Positions 18,938 to 28,393 of a DNA stretch of 64,000 nucleotides are shown piece after piece. A model generated the notes under the pieces. That model was not told the origin of the DNA, ran no database searches, and saw only the letters and a list, made by a program, of their open reading frames with translations. The stretch is from positions 2,480,001 through 2,544,000 of the forward strand of contig NZ_CP059162.1 in assembly GCF_013466605.1 (NCBI RefSeq). Direction: 5' to 3'. The position numbers were made by a program, and so were the translations under genes. The first letter of the stretch is position 1. Each line of letters begins with the position of its first letter. Origin of the DNA: Pseudomonas chlororaphis subsp. aurantiaca (lineage in GTDB: Bacteria; Pseudomonadota; Gammaproteobacteria; Pseudomonadales; Pseudomonadaceae).

Positions 18938-19699
18938 TCAGTGGCCGTTGCGCTGCGCCGCCCGTTGCCGGCAGGCGTCGCCGAAGGCCTGGAAGATCCG
19001 CAGGTAGACCGGGTTCGACAGCACCTGCCATTCAGGATGCCACTGCACGCCCAGGGCAAAGGCCGTGCTGTGTTCGACCGACACCGCTTCGATCAGGCCG
19101 TCCGGCGCCAGGGCCTCGGCGCGCAGGCCGGGGGCCAGGCGGTCGATGCCCTGGCTGTGGATCGAGTTGACCTGGAATTCCTGTGGCAGATCCAGGGCCT
19201 GGAACACGCCGCCCGGTTGTACCCTGACGGCATGGGCGGGGGCGTATTGCACGGCCAGGTCCGGGTGGTCGGCCTCGCGGTGATCGAGATAGCCCGGCAG
19301 TTCATGCACCTTCTGGTGCAGGCTGCCGCCGAAGGCCACGTTCATTTCCTGGAAGCCGCGGCAGATGCCCAGCACCGGCACGCCGGCGGCAATCGCCGCG
19401 CGCAGCAGGGGCAGGGTGGTGGCATCGCGCTGGGGATCGTGGGCGGTGCCCGGTTCGCTGGCCGGGCCCTGATAGTGGAAGGGCTCCACATTCGATGGCG
19501 AGCCGGTGAACAGCAGGCCGTCCAGGTTCTGCAGCAGAGCCTCGGTATCGATGAGGTCCGCCAGGGAAGGAATGATCAGGGGCAGGCCCTCGGCCGCGCT
19601 GCTGACAGCACGCAAGTACTTGTCGCCGCTGACGTGGTAGGGGTGCAGCCCGATCTCTTTGACGCACGCAGTAACGCCGATCAATGGCTTGAATGCCAT
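18938..19699 (-). CDS. puuD: Gamma-glutamyl-gamma-aminobutyrate hydrolase (class I amidotransferase fold)
   Basis: 253 residues. Hydrolyses gamma-Glu-GABA to glutamate and GABA, the last step of the gamma-glutamylated putrescine pathway. The catalytic cysteine sits in VPVLGICRGFQEMNVAFGG (about 105-123) and the His/Glu pair in VQWHPEWQV near residue 220. The start MAFKPLIGVTACVK has GAGGTGA about five bases upstream. It lies between the transporter genes and the divergent puuA, confirming its role. Equivalent to SpuA of P. aeruginosa. Confidence 0.9.
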   Translation of the reverse strand: MAFKPLIGVTACVKEIGLHPYHVSGDKYLRAVSSAAEGLPLIIPSLADLIDTEALLQNLDGLLFTGSPSNVEPFHYQGPASEPGTAHDPQRDATTLPLLRAAIAAGVPVLGICRGFQEMNVAFGGSLHQKVHELPGYLDHREADHPDLAVQYAPAHAVRVQPGGVFQALDLPQEFQVNSIHSQGIDRLAPGLRAEALAPDGLIEAVSVEHSTAFALGVQWHPEWQVLSNPVYLRIFQAFGDACRQRAAQRNGH

Positions 19700-19964
19700 T
19701 TTTATCACCTCGAAATTCACGCTGGAACGAGTTTTTCGAGAGCTTATCCTCGTTGATTTTAATTAACAACTTCCGTGTAAAAAATTCTAAACGCAATTCG
19801 TCGGATGCTCAGTATCTGTGGGTGTTTTTCCTGCTGTGGCGACCATAAGGGGCAAAATATTTAACGATCAGGGCCCTCTGTTCGCTATTGACTTCACTTT
19901 TTCTTTCGGATTGACTGCTGCCACGAAATCGCTTTGAACATAATAATTAACACATAGGTGCATC
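19700..19964. promoter_or_regulatory. Divergent puuD/puuA promoter region
   Basis: 265 bases with no gene, clearly AT-rich compared with both sides, especially 19745-19800 and 19850-19960. It must hold the promoters for puuD (and perhaps the transporter genes) and for puuA-puuC-puuB, and is the likely binding place of the PuuR-like regulator encoded downstream. I cannot define the operator from this one sequence. Confidence 0.5.
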
Positions 19965-21341
19965 ATGTCGGTCCCACTGCGTGCCGTTCAGCTCAACGAA
20001 GCCAACTCCTTCCTGAAGAACCATCCCGAGATCCTCTACGTCGACTTGCTGATTGCCGACATGAACGGCGTGGTGCGCGGCAAGCGCATCGAACGCACCG
20101 CCCTGCACAAGGTGTACGAGAAGGGCATCAACCTGCCGGCCTCGCTGTTCGCCCTGGACATCAACGGCTCCACCGTGGAAAGCACCGGCCTGGGCCTGGA
20201 CATCGGCGACGCCGACCGCATCTGCTACCCGATCCCCGGCACCCTGAGCGTCGAGCCCTGGCAGAAGCGCCCGACCGCGCAACTGCTGATGACCATGCAC
20301 GAGATCGAAGGCGAGCCTTTCTTCGCCGACCCGCGCGAAGTGCTGCGGCAGGTGGTGAGTAAATTCGACGCCCTGGGCCTGACCATCTGCGCGGCTTTCG
20401 AGCTGGAGTTCTACCTGATCGACCAGGACAACGTGAACGGTCGCCCGCAGTCGCCACGTTCGCCGATTTCCGGCAAGCGTCCGCAGTCGACCCAGGTCTA
20501 CCTGATCGACGACCTGGACGAATACGTCGACTGCCTGCAAGACATCCTCGAAGGGGCGAAAGAGCAGGGCATCCCCGCCGACGCCATCGTCAAGGAAAGC
20601 GCCCCGGCGCAGTTCGAGGTCAACCTGCACCACGTCTCCGACCCGATCAAGGCCTGCGACTACGCGGTGCTGCTCAAGCGCCTGGTGAAGAACATCGCCT
20701 ACGACCATGAGATGGACACCACCTTCATGGCCAAGCCGTACCCGGGCCAGGCCGGTAACGGCCTGCACGTGCACATCTCGATTCTCGACAAGCAAGGCAA
20801 CAACATCTTCGCCAGCGACGACCCGGAAACCAACGACGCCCTGCGCCACGCCATCGGCGGCGTATTGGAGACCCTGCCGGCGCAGATGGCCTTCCTCTGC
20901 CCGAACGTCAACTCCTACCGCCGCTTCGGCGCGCAGTTCTACGTGCCGAACTCGCCGAGCTGGGGCATCGACAACCGCACCGTGGCCGTGCGCGTGCCGA
21001 CCGGTTCGGCGGATGCGGTGCGCATCGAACACCGCGTGGCCGGCGCCGACGCCAACCCCTACCTGCTGATGGCTTCGGTACTGGCCGGTATTCACCACGG
21101 CCTGACCAACAAGATCGAGCCCGGCGCGCCGGTGGAAGGCAACTCCTACGAGCAGAACGAACAGAGCCTGCCGACCAACCTGCGCGACGCCCTGCGGGTG
21201 CTGGACGACAGCGAGGTGATGGCCAGGTACATCGACCCGATGTACATCGACGTGTTCGTCGCCTGTAAGGAGAGCGAGCTGGCCGAGTTCGAAAACTCGA
21301 TCTCCGACCTCGAATACAACTGGTACCTGCACACGGTCTGA
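19965..21341 (+). CDS. puuA: Gamma-glutamylputrescine synthetase (glutamine synthetase family)
   Basis: 458 residues. ATP-dependent ligase joining glutamate to putrescine or another polyamine, first step of the Puu pathway. Glutamine-synthetase fold with FELEFYLID (metal site, about residue 142), NGLHVHISIL (ammonia/ATP region, about 265) and NRTVAVRVP. It lacks the adenylylation loop of true GlnA. AGGTG lies four bases before the start. Heads an operon with puuC and puuB; P. aeruginosa calls such genes spuB or spuI, each with different amine preference, so the exact amine is uncertain. Confidence 0.9.
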   Translation: MSVPLRAVQLNEANSFLKNHPEILYVDLLIADMNGVVRGKRIERTALHKVYEKGINLPASLFALDINGSTVESTGLGLDIGDADRICYPIPGTLSVEPWQKRPTAQLLMTMHEIEGEPFFADPREVLRQVVSKFDALGLTICAAFELEFYLIDQDNVNGRPQSPRSPISGKRPQSTQVYLIDDLDEYVDCLQDILEGAKEQGIPADAIVKESAPAQFEVNLHHVSDPIKACDYAVLLKRLVKNIAYDHEMDTTFMAKPYPGQAGNGLHVHISILDKQGNNIFASDDPETNDALRHAIGGVLETLPAQMAFLCPNVNSYRRFGAQFYVPNSPSWGIDNRTVAVRVPTGSADAVRIEHRVAGADANPYLLMASVLAGIHHGLTNKIEPGAPVEGNSYEQNEQSLPTNLRDALRVLDDSEVMARYIDPMYIDVFVACKESELAEFENSISDLEYNWYLHTV

Positions 21342-21374
21342 CGGCCGTTCCTTTTCCTGCGTTGAGTATTTGCC

Positions 21375-22865
21375 ATGACTAAATCCCGCAGCGACTGGGA
21401 GCAGCGCTTCCAGTCCTTGACCCTCGAAGGGCGCGCCTTTATCGACGGCCAGTATTGCCACGCCGCCAGCGCGGCCACCTTCGAATGCATCAGCCCGGTG
21501 GACGGGCGTTTCCTGGCCAACGTCGCCAGCACCGACGAGGCCGACGCCGACCGCGCAGTGCAGGTGGCGCGCCAGGCATTCGAGTCCGGCGTCTGGTCGC
21601 GCAAGGCCCCGGCCGAGCGCAAGCGCGTGCTGATCCGCTTCGCCGATTCGATCCTCGAGCACCAGGACGAACTGGCGCTCCTGGAAACCCTGGACATGGG
21701 CAAGCCCATCGGCGACTCCCTGAGCATCGACGTGCCGGCCACCGCCAACGCGATCCGCTGGAGCGCCGAGGCCATCGACAAAATCTACGACGAAGTGGCG
21801 GCCACGCCCCACGATCAGCTGGGCCTGGTGACGCGGGAGGCCTCCGGCGTGGTGGCGGCCATCGTGCCGTGGAACTTCCCGCTGATCATGGCCAGCTGGA
21901 AATTCGCCCCGGCCCTGGCGGCGGGCAACTCGTTCATCCTCAAGCCTTCGGAAAAGTCGCCGCTGACCGCGATCCGCATTGCCCAGCTGGCGCTGGATGC
22001 CGGCATCCCCAAAGGCGTGTTCAACGTGCTGCCGGGCTACGGCCACACCGTCGGCAAGGCCCTGGCCCTGCATATGGACGTGGACGTGCTGGCCTTCACC
22101 GGCTCCACCGCGGTGGGCAAGCAACTGCTGGTGTACTCCGGGCAGAGCAACATGAAGCGCGTCTGGCTGGAGGCGGGCGGCAAGAGCCCCAACGTGGTGT
22201 TCGCCGACGCGCCGGACCTGCGCGCGGCAGCGGAGGCGGCGGCCAGCGCCATTGCCTTCAACCAGGGCGAAGTCTGCACCGCCGGCTCGCGCCTGCTGGT
22301 GGAGCGCTCGATCCGCGACCAGTTCATTCCGTTGCTGGTGGACGCCATCAAGGCCTGGAAACCCGGGCATGCCCTCGATCCACAGACCCGCGTTGGCGCA
22401 CTGGTGGATCAGCGCCAGCTGGACAACGTGCTGCGTTACATCGGCATCGGCAAGGAGCAGGGCGGCCAACTGCTGGCCGGCGGCGCGCGGACCCTGGAAA
22501 GCACCGGCGGGCTGTATGTCGAGCCGACCATTTTCGACGGCGTGACCAACGCTATGGCCATCGCCCGTGAAGAGATCTTCGGCCCGGTGCTGTCGGTGAT
22601 CAGCTTCGACACCGAAGAAGAAGCGCTGACGATCGCCAACGACAGCATCTTCGGCCTCGCCGCCGGAGTCTGGACCAGCAACCTCAGCCGCGCCCACCGC
22701 TTCGCCCGTGGCCTGCGCGCCGGCAGCGTGTGGGTCAACCAGTACGATGGCGGCGACATGACCGCGCCGTTCGGCGGCTTCAAACAGTCGGGCAATGGTC
22801 GCGACAAGTCGCTGCACGCCTTTGACAAGTACACCGAGCTGAAAGCGACCTGGATCAAGCTCTGA
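21375..22865 (+). CDS. puuC: Gamma-glutamyl-gamma-aminobutyraldehyde dehydrogenase
   Basis: 496 residues, NAD(P)-dependent aldehyde dehydrogenase. Motifs are VVAAIVPWNFPLIMASWK (oxyanion asparagine), FTGSTAVGK (cofactor loop), LEAGGKSPNVVF (general-base glutamate) and FNQGEVCTAGSR (catalytic cysteine near residue 302). It oxidises the aldehyde made by PuuB. Second gene of the puu operon, 33 bases after puuA. Confidence 0.9.
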   Translation: MTKSRSDWEQRFQSLTLEGRAFIDGQYCHAASAATFECISPVDGRFLANVASTDEADADRAVQVARQAFESGVWSRKAPAERKRVLIRFADSILEHQDELALLETLDMGKPIGDSLSIDVPATANAIRWSAEAIDKIYDEVAATPHDQLGLVTREASGVVAAIVPWNFPLIMASWKFAPALAAGNSFILKPSEKSPLTAIRIAQLALDAGIPKGVFNVLPGYGHTVGKALALHMDVDVLAFTGSTAVGKQLLVYSGQSNMKRVWLEAGGKSPNVVFADAPDLRAAAEAAASAIAFNQGEVCTAGSRLLVERSIRDQFIPLLVDAIKAWKPGHALDPQTRVGALVDQRQLDNVLRYIGIGKEQGGQLLAGGARTLESTGGLYVEPTIFDGVTNAMAIAREEIFGPVLSVISFDTEEEALTIANDSIFGLAAGVWTSNLSRAHRFARGLRAGSVWVNQYDGGDMTAPFGGFKQSGNGRDKSLHAFDKYTELKATWIKL

Positions 22866-22920
22866 CTCTGATAACAACGGCGGGGCTGGCTGCAGCTGGC
22901 ACCTGCTGGGGAATTCGATA

Positions 22921-24201
22921 ATGCAAACCTACGTAAACAGCTACTACGCCGCGACCCGCAACCAGACCAGCGACTTTCCGGTATTGGAAGAAATGGTCGA
23001 CTGCGACGTCTGCGTGATCGGCGCCGGCTACACCGGCCTGTCCTCGGCGCTGTTCCTCGCCGAGGCGGGCTACAGCGTCGCCGTGCTTGAAGCGGCCAAG
23101 GTCGGCTTCGGCGCCAGCGGGCGCAACGGCGGGCAACTGGTCAACTCCTACAGCCGCGACGTCGATGTGATCGAGTCGCGCTACGGCGAGAAAAGCGCCG
23201 AAGTGCTGGGCAGCATGATCTTCGAAGGCGCCGACATCATTCGCCAGCGCATCCAGCACTACGACATCCAGTGCGACTACCGCCCGGGTGGCATCTTCGC
23301 CGCCATGAACAAGAAGCAGTTCAAGGGCCTGGCCGAGCAGAAGGCCAGCTGGGAGCGCTACGGCAACAACAACTTGAAGCTGCTGGACCAGGCGCAGATC
23401 GCCCGGGAAGTCGGCTCCGACGCCTACGTCGGCGGCCTGCTGGACATGCAAGGCGGGCACATCCACCCGCTGAACCTGGCCCTGGGCGAAGCCAGCGCCA
23501 TCATTGGCCTGGGCGGCAAGATCTTCGAGCAGTCGGCGGCGGTGGAAATCACCTACGGCGAACCGAATATTGTGCGCACCGCCAAGGGCGTGGTCCGCGC
23601 CAAGTACCTGCTGATCGCCGGCAACGCCTACCTGCAGCAGGACCTCGACCCACGGGTGACGCGCAAGAGCATGCCGTGCGGCTCGCAGATCGTGGTCACC
23701 GAACCGCTGCCTGCACAAATGGCTCGCAGCCTGATCCGCAACAACTACTGCGTCGAAGACTGCAACTACCTGCTGGACTACTACCGCCTCACCGCCGACA
23801 ACCGCCTGCTGTACGGCGGCGGCGTGGTCTACGGCGCCCGTGAGCCGAACGACATCGAGCAACTGATCCGGCCGAAGATCCTCAAGACCTTCCCCCAGCT
23901 CAAGGACGTGAAGATCGACTACCGCTGGACCGGCAACTTCCTGCTGACCATGTCGCGCATGCCGCAGTTCGGCCGCATCGAAAAGAACGCCTACTACATG
24001 CAGGGCTACAGCGGCCACGGCGTCACCTGCTCGCACCTGGCCGGCAAACTGATCGCCGAGATGATCCGCGGCGACGCCGAACGCTTCGACGCCTTCGCCT
24101 CGCTACCGCACATGCCGATGATCGGCGGCCGTACCTTCCAGGCCCCGCTGACCGCCATGGGCGCCGCGTACTACGCGTTGCGCGACCGCTTCGGCATCTG
24201 A
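22921..24201 (+). CDS. puuB: Gamma-glutamylputrescine oxidoreductase (FAD)
   Basis: 426 residues, DAO-family flavoprotein. The FAD-binding motif is VCVIGAGYTGLSSALFLAEAG (about 30-50; 20 of these residues are diagnostic), followed by GFGASGRNGGQ. The C-terminal YYMQGYSGHGVTCSHLAGKL is also typical of PuuB. It oxidises gamma-glutamylputrescine to the aldehyde with peroxide release. Third gene of the operon, 55 bases after puuC, and followed by a strong terminator. Confidence 0.9.
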   Translation: MQTYVNSYYAATRNQTSDFPVLEEMVDCDVCVIGAGYTGLSSALFLAEAGYSVAVLEAAKVGFGASGRNGGQLVNSYSRDVDVIESRYGEKSAEVLGSMIFEGADIIRQRIQHYDIQCDYRPGGIFAAMNKKQFKGLAEQKASWERYGNNNLKLLDQAQIAREVGSDAYVGGLLDMQGGHIHPLNLALGEASAIIGLGGKIFEQSAAVEITYGEPNIVRTAKGVVRAKYLLIAGNAYLQQDLDPRVTRKSMPCGSQIVVTEPLPAQMARSLIRNNYCVEDCNYLLDYYRLTADNRLLYGGGVVYGAREPNDIEQLIRPKILKTFPQLKDVKIDYRWTGNFLLTMSRMPQFGRIEKNAYYMQGYSGHGVTCSHLAGKLIAEMIRGDAERFDAFASLPHMPMIGGRTFQAPLTAMGAAYYALRDRFGI

Positions 24202-24223
24202 TCCCGATACGTTTCCTGCGTTT

Positions 24224-24247
24224 GCCCGCGCTTGCGCGGGCTTTTTT
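24224..24247 (+). terminator. Rho-independent terminator after puuB
   Basis: Perfect 8-base stem GCCCGCGC-TT-GCGCGGGC at 24224-24241 followed by six T. It ends the puuA-puuC-puuB transcript, so the downstream regulator gene must have its own promoter. Confidence 0.92.
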
Positions 24248-24280
24248 CAGCCCCGAAACCCACATCCGAACCCGCAAACC

Positions 24281-24305
24281 TGTAGCCGCTGCCGCAGGCT
24301 GCGAT
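24281..24305. repeat. Single REP element
   Basis: TGTAGCCGCTGCCGCAGGCT continues to GCGAT, a copy of the same palindrome family as the cluster near 14.2 kb. It lies in the 353-base gap between puuB and the regulator gene. The rest of that gap (24306-24554) holds no gene that I can support; it must contain the promoter of the regulator. Confidence 0.7.
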
Positions 24306-24554
24306 GAGGGGCGCAGGCCCTCCCGGGGCCCGAAAAAACACCGCCGGTTTTCAACGCCTGGCACACGCCACGACAAGGCCAATTACCACCATCGGCCACC
24401 GCTACAGCTCCACCCACAAACGTGATTTAATAGCCGCCTTTCAGGTTCCGGGGCCACTGGATCGGCGAACTTCGCAACTAAACTTCGCAACTAAAAGTCA
24501 CCGGCCGCACTCCAACTTGCAACACCCCCCACGTACACCTCACACAAGGCTGCT

Positions 24555-25103
24555 ATGGACACGGGCACTCGACTCAAACTCGTTCGCGAAAGCTACAAAC
24601 TGTCCCAGCGCGAGCTGGCCCGGCGCAGCGGCGTAACCAACGCCACCATCTCCCTGATCGAACAGAACCGCGTCAGCCCCTCGGTCAGCTCCCTGAAAAA
24701 ACTCCTCGAAGGCATCCCCATGTCCCTGGCGGACTTCTTCACCTTCGACCAGCCCCCGCGCGAACACCAATACGTCTTCCGCGCCAACGAACAACCCGAC
24801 CTCGGCCGCGACGGCGCCCGCCTGCTGCTGATCGGCGCCGCCCTGCCAACCCGCCAGATGCGCTTTCTGCGCGAACAATACGCCCCCGGCGCCAGCTCCG
24901 GCGACGAACCCATAGTGCACAGCGAAGGGGAGGAGTGCGGCCTTGTGACTCGTGGCACCGTGGAGTTGACCGTGGACGGGCAGGTGAGCGTGTTGAACCC
25001 GGGGGATGGGTATTATTTTCCGACGACCTTGCCGCATAAGTTTCGCAATATTGGGCAGGATGAGGCGGAGATTATTAGTGCGAATACGCCGGCGAACTTC
25101 TGA
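24555..25103 (+). CDS. puuR: XRE-cupin transcriptional regulator, PuuR-like
   Basis: 182 residues. N-terminal helix-turn-helix (residues about 6-60: LSQRELARRSGVTNATISLI) and C-terminal cupin (about 110-178) with HSEGEECGLVTRGTVELTVD and GDGYYFPTTLPHKF. This two-domain form is that of E. coli PuuR and pseudomonad PauR, repressors released by putrescine or its products. Its place at the end of the puu genes supports that job. The effector-binding residues were not examined. Confidence 0.88.
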   Translation: MDTGTRLKLVRESYKLSQRELARRSGVTNATISLIEQNRVSPSVSSLKKLLEGIPMSLADFFTFDQPPREHQYVFRANEQPDLGRDGARLLLIGAALPTRQMRFLREQYAPGASSGDEPIVHSEGEECGLVTRGTVELTVDGQVSVLNPGDGYYFPTTLPHKFRNIGQDEAEIISANTPANF

Positions 25104-25265
25104 GGCGGGCAATCCCTGAAACTTTCTCTTGATCCTGAGCGGCTATCGATAGCCGCTTAGCGCTCATCGCGACTGTGATTTTAAGGAGCGCTTTTGAGCT
25201 ATCTCTCGATTCTTGAATACTTACGAGTTATGTAGACATCTGCTTGGTTGAGGAGCGTCCGCTTT

Positions 25266-26503
25266 CGGCTGTGGATTCAACCGGTCGATGCAACAGATTG
25301 GCTAAATCGTTCAGCGGGCGTTTCGTAGTTTAGGGTTTTCCGAGGACGGCTGTTCAGCTGCCTTGCTACTTCATTGAGCGTGGCTTGCGAGTGCTCCGCA
25401 AGGTCGGTCCCTTTCGGGAAGTACTGTCTTAACAACCCGTTGGTGTTCTCATTTGATCCCCGTTGCCAGGGACGATGAGGGTCGCAGAAGTAGACTTTGA
25501 TGTCGGTAGCCACCGTAAAACGTTTATGGTCCGCCATCTCTTTGCCGCGATCCCACGTCAGCGATTGGTAGAGTTCCTCGGGGAGTTCGCGGGCGTTTTC
25601 GATCAGGGCGCTGATGACCGTCTCGGTGTCCTTACCGGCCAACTTCACCAGCATTACGTAACGGGTATGACGCTCCACAAGAGTGGCAATTTGGCTGTTC
25701 CTGCTACCGCACAGCAGGTCACCCTCCCAGTGACCTGGCACCGCCCGATCCTCAGCCGTGGCCGGGCGTTCGCGGATCGATACCGCGTCTGTGATTCGAC
25801 CGTGATTTTCTTTCTTCTGCGTGTGATGGCGCGAGCGACGCATGGCTCGTGTTCGCCGTAAATGCTCAAGCAACTCCTTCTTCAGAGCCCCGCGAGCCTG
25901 TATGAAGAGGGTGCGATAGATCGTCTCGTGTGACACCTGATAGCTCGTATCGTCCGGGTAGGTGCGCTTCAGCCAGCCGGCAATTTGTTCCGGTGACCAC
26001 TGCAATTGAAGCTTGCCTGCAACAATTTGCGCCACCGCTCGGTTCTCAACAAGCTTGCAGACCTTGGGTCGATGTGCCCGATCCCAAGCCGCCTGATCAG
26101 CCTGATTTGCCCGGTAGCATCCTTGGCCACCGTTGCGTCTGATCTCACGGCTGATGGTCGAGGCTGCTCGCCCTAGCTGCGTTGCTATGGAACGGATCGA
26201 GTTACCTGCCACTACTGAACGCGAAATCTCTTCGCGTTCAGCCAACGTCAGCGCCAATCTGGACCTGCGCCGTACAGCGGGTCTGATCCCCCCGGTCTCC
26301 GCCAAGATGCGCTGTATCGATGAGTGGTTTCGATCAAATAGTTGGGCGATCTGCTGGAGAGAGTCGCCTTTCCGCCAGTGATCCCACATCAGTTTTTTCT
26401 GGCTTTCGGTGTAATAGATCCGAGGTCTCTGCTTCATCTGCAACACTCCTTCTGCTCACACAGAATTTAGTTGTGTTGCGTCGACCGGTTGAATCCACAG
26501 CCG
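25266..26503 (-). mobile_element. IS30-family insertion sequence, apparently intact
   Basis: About 1.24 kb, bounded by inverted repeats of roughly 28 bases: the left end reads CGGCTGTGGATTCAACCGGT and continues to the internal GCAACA, and the right end is its complement with one mismatch inside. One transposase gene fills the element. The ends match to the base at 25266 and 26503, but I see no clear short target duplication, so the exact borders may be a base or two off. It separates the puu block from the low-GC toxin block. Confidence 0.88.
25277..26437 (-). CDS. IS30-family transposase
   Basis: 386 residues from MKQRPRIYYTESQKK, with AAGGAG eight bases upstream. N-terminal helix-turn-helix segments (TLAEREEISRSVVAGNSIRS and following) are followed by the DDE integrase-fold domain. 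The first Asp is in PGHWEGDLLCG, the second in TWDRGKEMADHKRF, and the Glu in SNENTNGLLRQYFPKGTDL. The stop codon lies inside the left inverted repeat. All catalytic residues are present, so it may be active. Confidence 0.95.
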   Translation of the reverse strand: MKQRPRIYYTESQKKLMWDHWRKGDSLQQIAQLFDRNHSSIQRILAETGGIRPAVRRRSRLALTLAEREEISRSVVAGNSIRSIATQLGRAASTISREIRRNGGQGCYRANQADQAAWDRAHRPKVCKLVENRAVAQIVAGKLQLQWSPEQIAGWLKRTYPDDTSYQVSHETIYRTLFIQARGALKKELLEHLRRTRAMRRSRHHTQKKENHGRITDAVSIRERPATAEDRAVPGHWEGDLLCGSRNSQIATLVERHTRYVMLVKLAGKDTETVISALIENARELPEELYQSLTWDRGKEMADHKRFTVATDIKVYFCDPHRPWQRGSNENTNGLLRQYFPKGTDLAEHSQATLNEVARQLNSRPRKTLNYETPAERFSQSVASTG

Positions 26504-26737
26504 TAAGCAGCCATTCACAAGTTGCTCACGGCACATCTTTGAAACGAAAAAACGAACAACCTTCGACCTAAAAGCTGTCCCCAAGAGAACACAGCTTCTA
26601 TAGTTCAACACGTCATTGCTGACTAATGACTGGTCATCGCGGGCCAAAAACTATGTGCATAGCACCTCACTCATCAACCGATTCTCTATTCGGTTGGATG
26701 ACGGAGGCAGGGCTTAAATACTCATGGAGCTTCACCA

Positions 26738-27010
26738 ATGACCCGCACAGAAATTTGCAACCTCGTTCCTCTCACCCGCAACGACACCGACCACCCCGTC
26801 CTCTATCTGGATGCTAACGCTACACTCTCCGATCTCTACACTTGCGCCCAACAACGCATCGGCGCTGCCCGCAATCTGCTGGAAATCCTCGACTGCGCTT
26901 CCGGTACTCAAGATGTCGCCCAGATACGTTTTGCTATCGGCCTGCTGCTCAGCGACGGCTGTGATCTGTTGCGTACTTTGGGTGATAAGTCTCAGGCGCT
27001 GAGCGCTTAA
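26738..27010 (+). CDS. Small conserved protein (possibly DUF3077)
   Basis: 90 residues, acidic, no membrane segment. The middle (YLDANATLSDLYTCAQQRIG, then ARNLLEILDCA) and the C-terminal helix resemble short Pseudomonas proteins of the DUF3077 type, many copies of which occur per genome; this assignment is from memory of the pattern only. GGAG lies eight bases before the ATG. Function unknown. It sits between the IS30 element and the PAAR effector gene; a terminator lies 180 bases downstream. Confidence 0.7.
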   Translation: MTRTEICNLVPLTRNDTDHPVLYLDANATLSDLYTCAQQRIGAARNLLEILDCASGTQDVAQIRFAIGLLLSDGCDLLRTLGDKSQALSA

Positions 27011-27190
27011 TCCGACAAGCAACGACTGGGCAGTGCAGGTCCGGTCGTAACCTGCATTGTCGGAAGAAAGCCAGGACGAGGCGCGTTAGTCATCGATAAG
27101 TGAACCGGCCTTCATCATTTTCAGATGTTCCCTACAGACCATCTCCAACCGCATGCAGTAACGTCCCGAAGCCAACTGCAAATGCTATTC

Positions 27191-27214
27191 GCCCCCATGA
27201 CGGGGGCTTTTTTA
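27191..27214 (+). terminator. Rho-independent terminator upstream of the PAAR gene
   Basis: GCCCCC-ATGAC-GGGGGC (27191-27207) followed by six T. It lies 22 bases before the PAAR start codon, so it separates upstream transcription from the effector gene. Either the effector promoter lies within this short space or expression depends on read-through. Confidence 0.85.
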
Positions 27215-27235
27215 TGCACGGAATAAGGACGGAGC

Positions 27236-28393
27236 ATGATTTCTTCTGCACGATTGGGTGACAAGCATGTTTGCCCAATGCCCGGTCACGGCATTACCCC
27301 GATTGCTTCTGCCAGTGCTGACGCCCATATCAATTTCATGGGTGCCGCTCGTGTCGGTGACACTTGCGGTTGCGGTGCAGTCATCACCACGGGCTTTCCC
27401 TCGATCCTAATCAATTACCGCCCCTTGGCTCATATGGGCAGCCCTACCAGTCACGGTGGAACAATCATCACTGGATCAGGTGATACCTTCGGCGGGTTCG
27501 TGATGGGAGTTGCACCAGGGGCAGTCATTATCAACTTCGCAGCGCTAGGGGCATTCCGGCCAGATGGCTCTGTAGATGATGAAAAGATGGCTACCCTGCT
27601 AGCTGATCCGAATCTCAAAGAAAAGGCCGTTGCTGCAAATGCTCTGGTAGATCCCGGCGATTCGCCCAAAACACAGGATACGGGGGCAGCGGAGCCGGTT
27701 GTATGTAACCATCCCGACCAGATGGAGCAACTGGCCACCTACATCGCTGACGAGATGAATCGCAATATTCACGACCCGGCTGTGTTGAAGATGAGAAATC
27801 TTATTGGCTACGATCCCGAGGTTGCGGCGAAGCGGTTCACAGCGCTACCGCTGTTTGCGCGCATAGGCGGACGGCCAAACTTTGGCGATATTGCAAAAGC
27901 CCGGAAAGCTGCGGCAGCGGCGATCTGGACTAAAAAAGTGGGTCAGAATCAAGAGTGGGATCACAAGCCCAAGTTGAAAGCGCTGTTTAACGGCACCTTC
28001 TGGCACAAGCAAGGGAAGTACATGTACTTCTACGACATTTGGTCGAATATCCATTACGGGTATGTTGGAATTATTGGCGGACTATCCGAAAGCGTGCTGC
28101 TGGATGGCGCAGGAGCTGAACAGATTGTCTCGGACACCCTAAGGAAGGGGGAGGAGTGGGTCAAAAAGCCGCAAAAGGATTGGAGACTCCCCGGCCCCCA
28201 CCCAACAGCCAGCCCATGGACAGAGTTGCGATCATGGGACGACGTTGCTGATAGGGTGGCGATCAGTATCGGTGTGAAGCTCGCCAACCAGCACCCCAAC
28301 GGAGGGATAACAGCGAAGATGGTCATGGACGAAGTATTAGCAGTACCGCCAGAAAACTGGGGAGAAGGGATTGACGACCACAAATGTGAATAA
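27236..28393 (+). CDS. PAAR-tipped type VI secretion effector with toxin-44-like C-terminus
   Basis: 385 residues. Residues 1-105 form a PAAR domain (ARLGDKHVCPMPGHGI, ARVGDTCGCGAVITTG, GSPTSHGGTIITGSGDT), the sharp tip that caps a VgrG spike. A linker (about 106-160) leads to a C-terminal domain (about 165-375) with WDHKPKL (241-247) and YDIWSNIHYGYVG (266-278), which I recognise as polymorphic toxin type 44. It is presumably delivered into competitors by a type VI system encoded elsewhere. AAGGA precedes the ATG by six bases. The mode of killing is not known to me. Base composition is lower-GC than the flanks, suggesting acquisition. The gene overlaps its candidate immunity gene. Confidence 0.82.
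   Translation: MISSARLGDKHVCPMPGHGITPIASASADAHINFMGAARVGDTCGCGAVITTGFPSILINYRPLAHMGSPTSHGGTIITGSGDTFGGFVMGVAPGAVIINFAALGAFRPDGSVDDEKMATLLADPNLKEKAVAANALVDPGDSPKTQDTGAAEPVVCNHPDQMEQLATYIADEMNRNIHDPAVLKMRNLIGYDPEVAAKRFTALPLFARIGGRPNFGDIAKARKAAAAAIWTKKVGQNQEWDHKPKLKALFNGTFWHKQGKYMYFYDIWSNIHYGYVGIIGGLSESVLLDGAGAEQIVSDTLRKGEEWVKKPQKDWRLPGPHPTASPWTELRSWDDVADRVAISIGVKLANQHPNGGITAKMVMDEVLAVPPENWGEGIDDHKCE

Noticed and set aside
19947..22877. A 976-codon open frame on the minus strand through puuA and puuC
   Set aside because: It is antisense to two clearly recognisable enzymes and its translation is low-complexity Val/Gly/His/Gln-rich, as expected of a shadow frame in high-GC codon usage.
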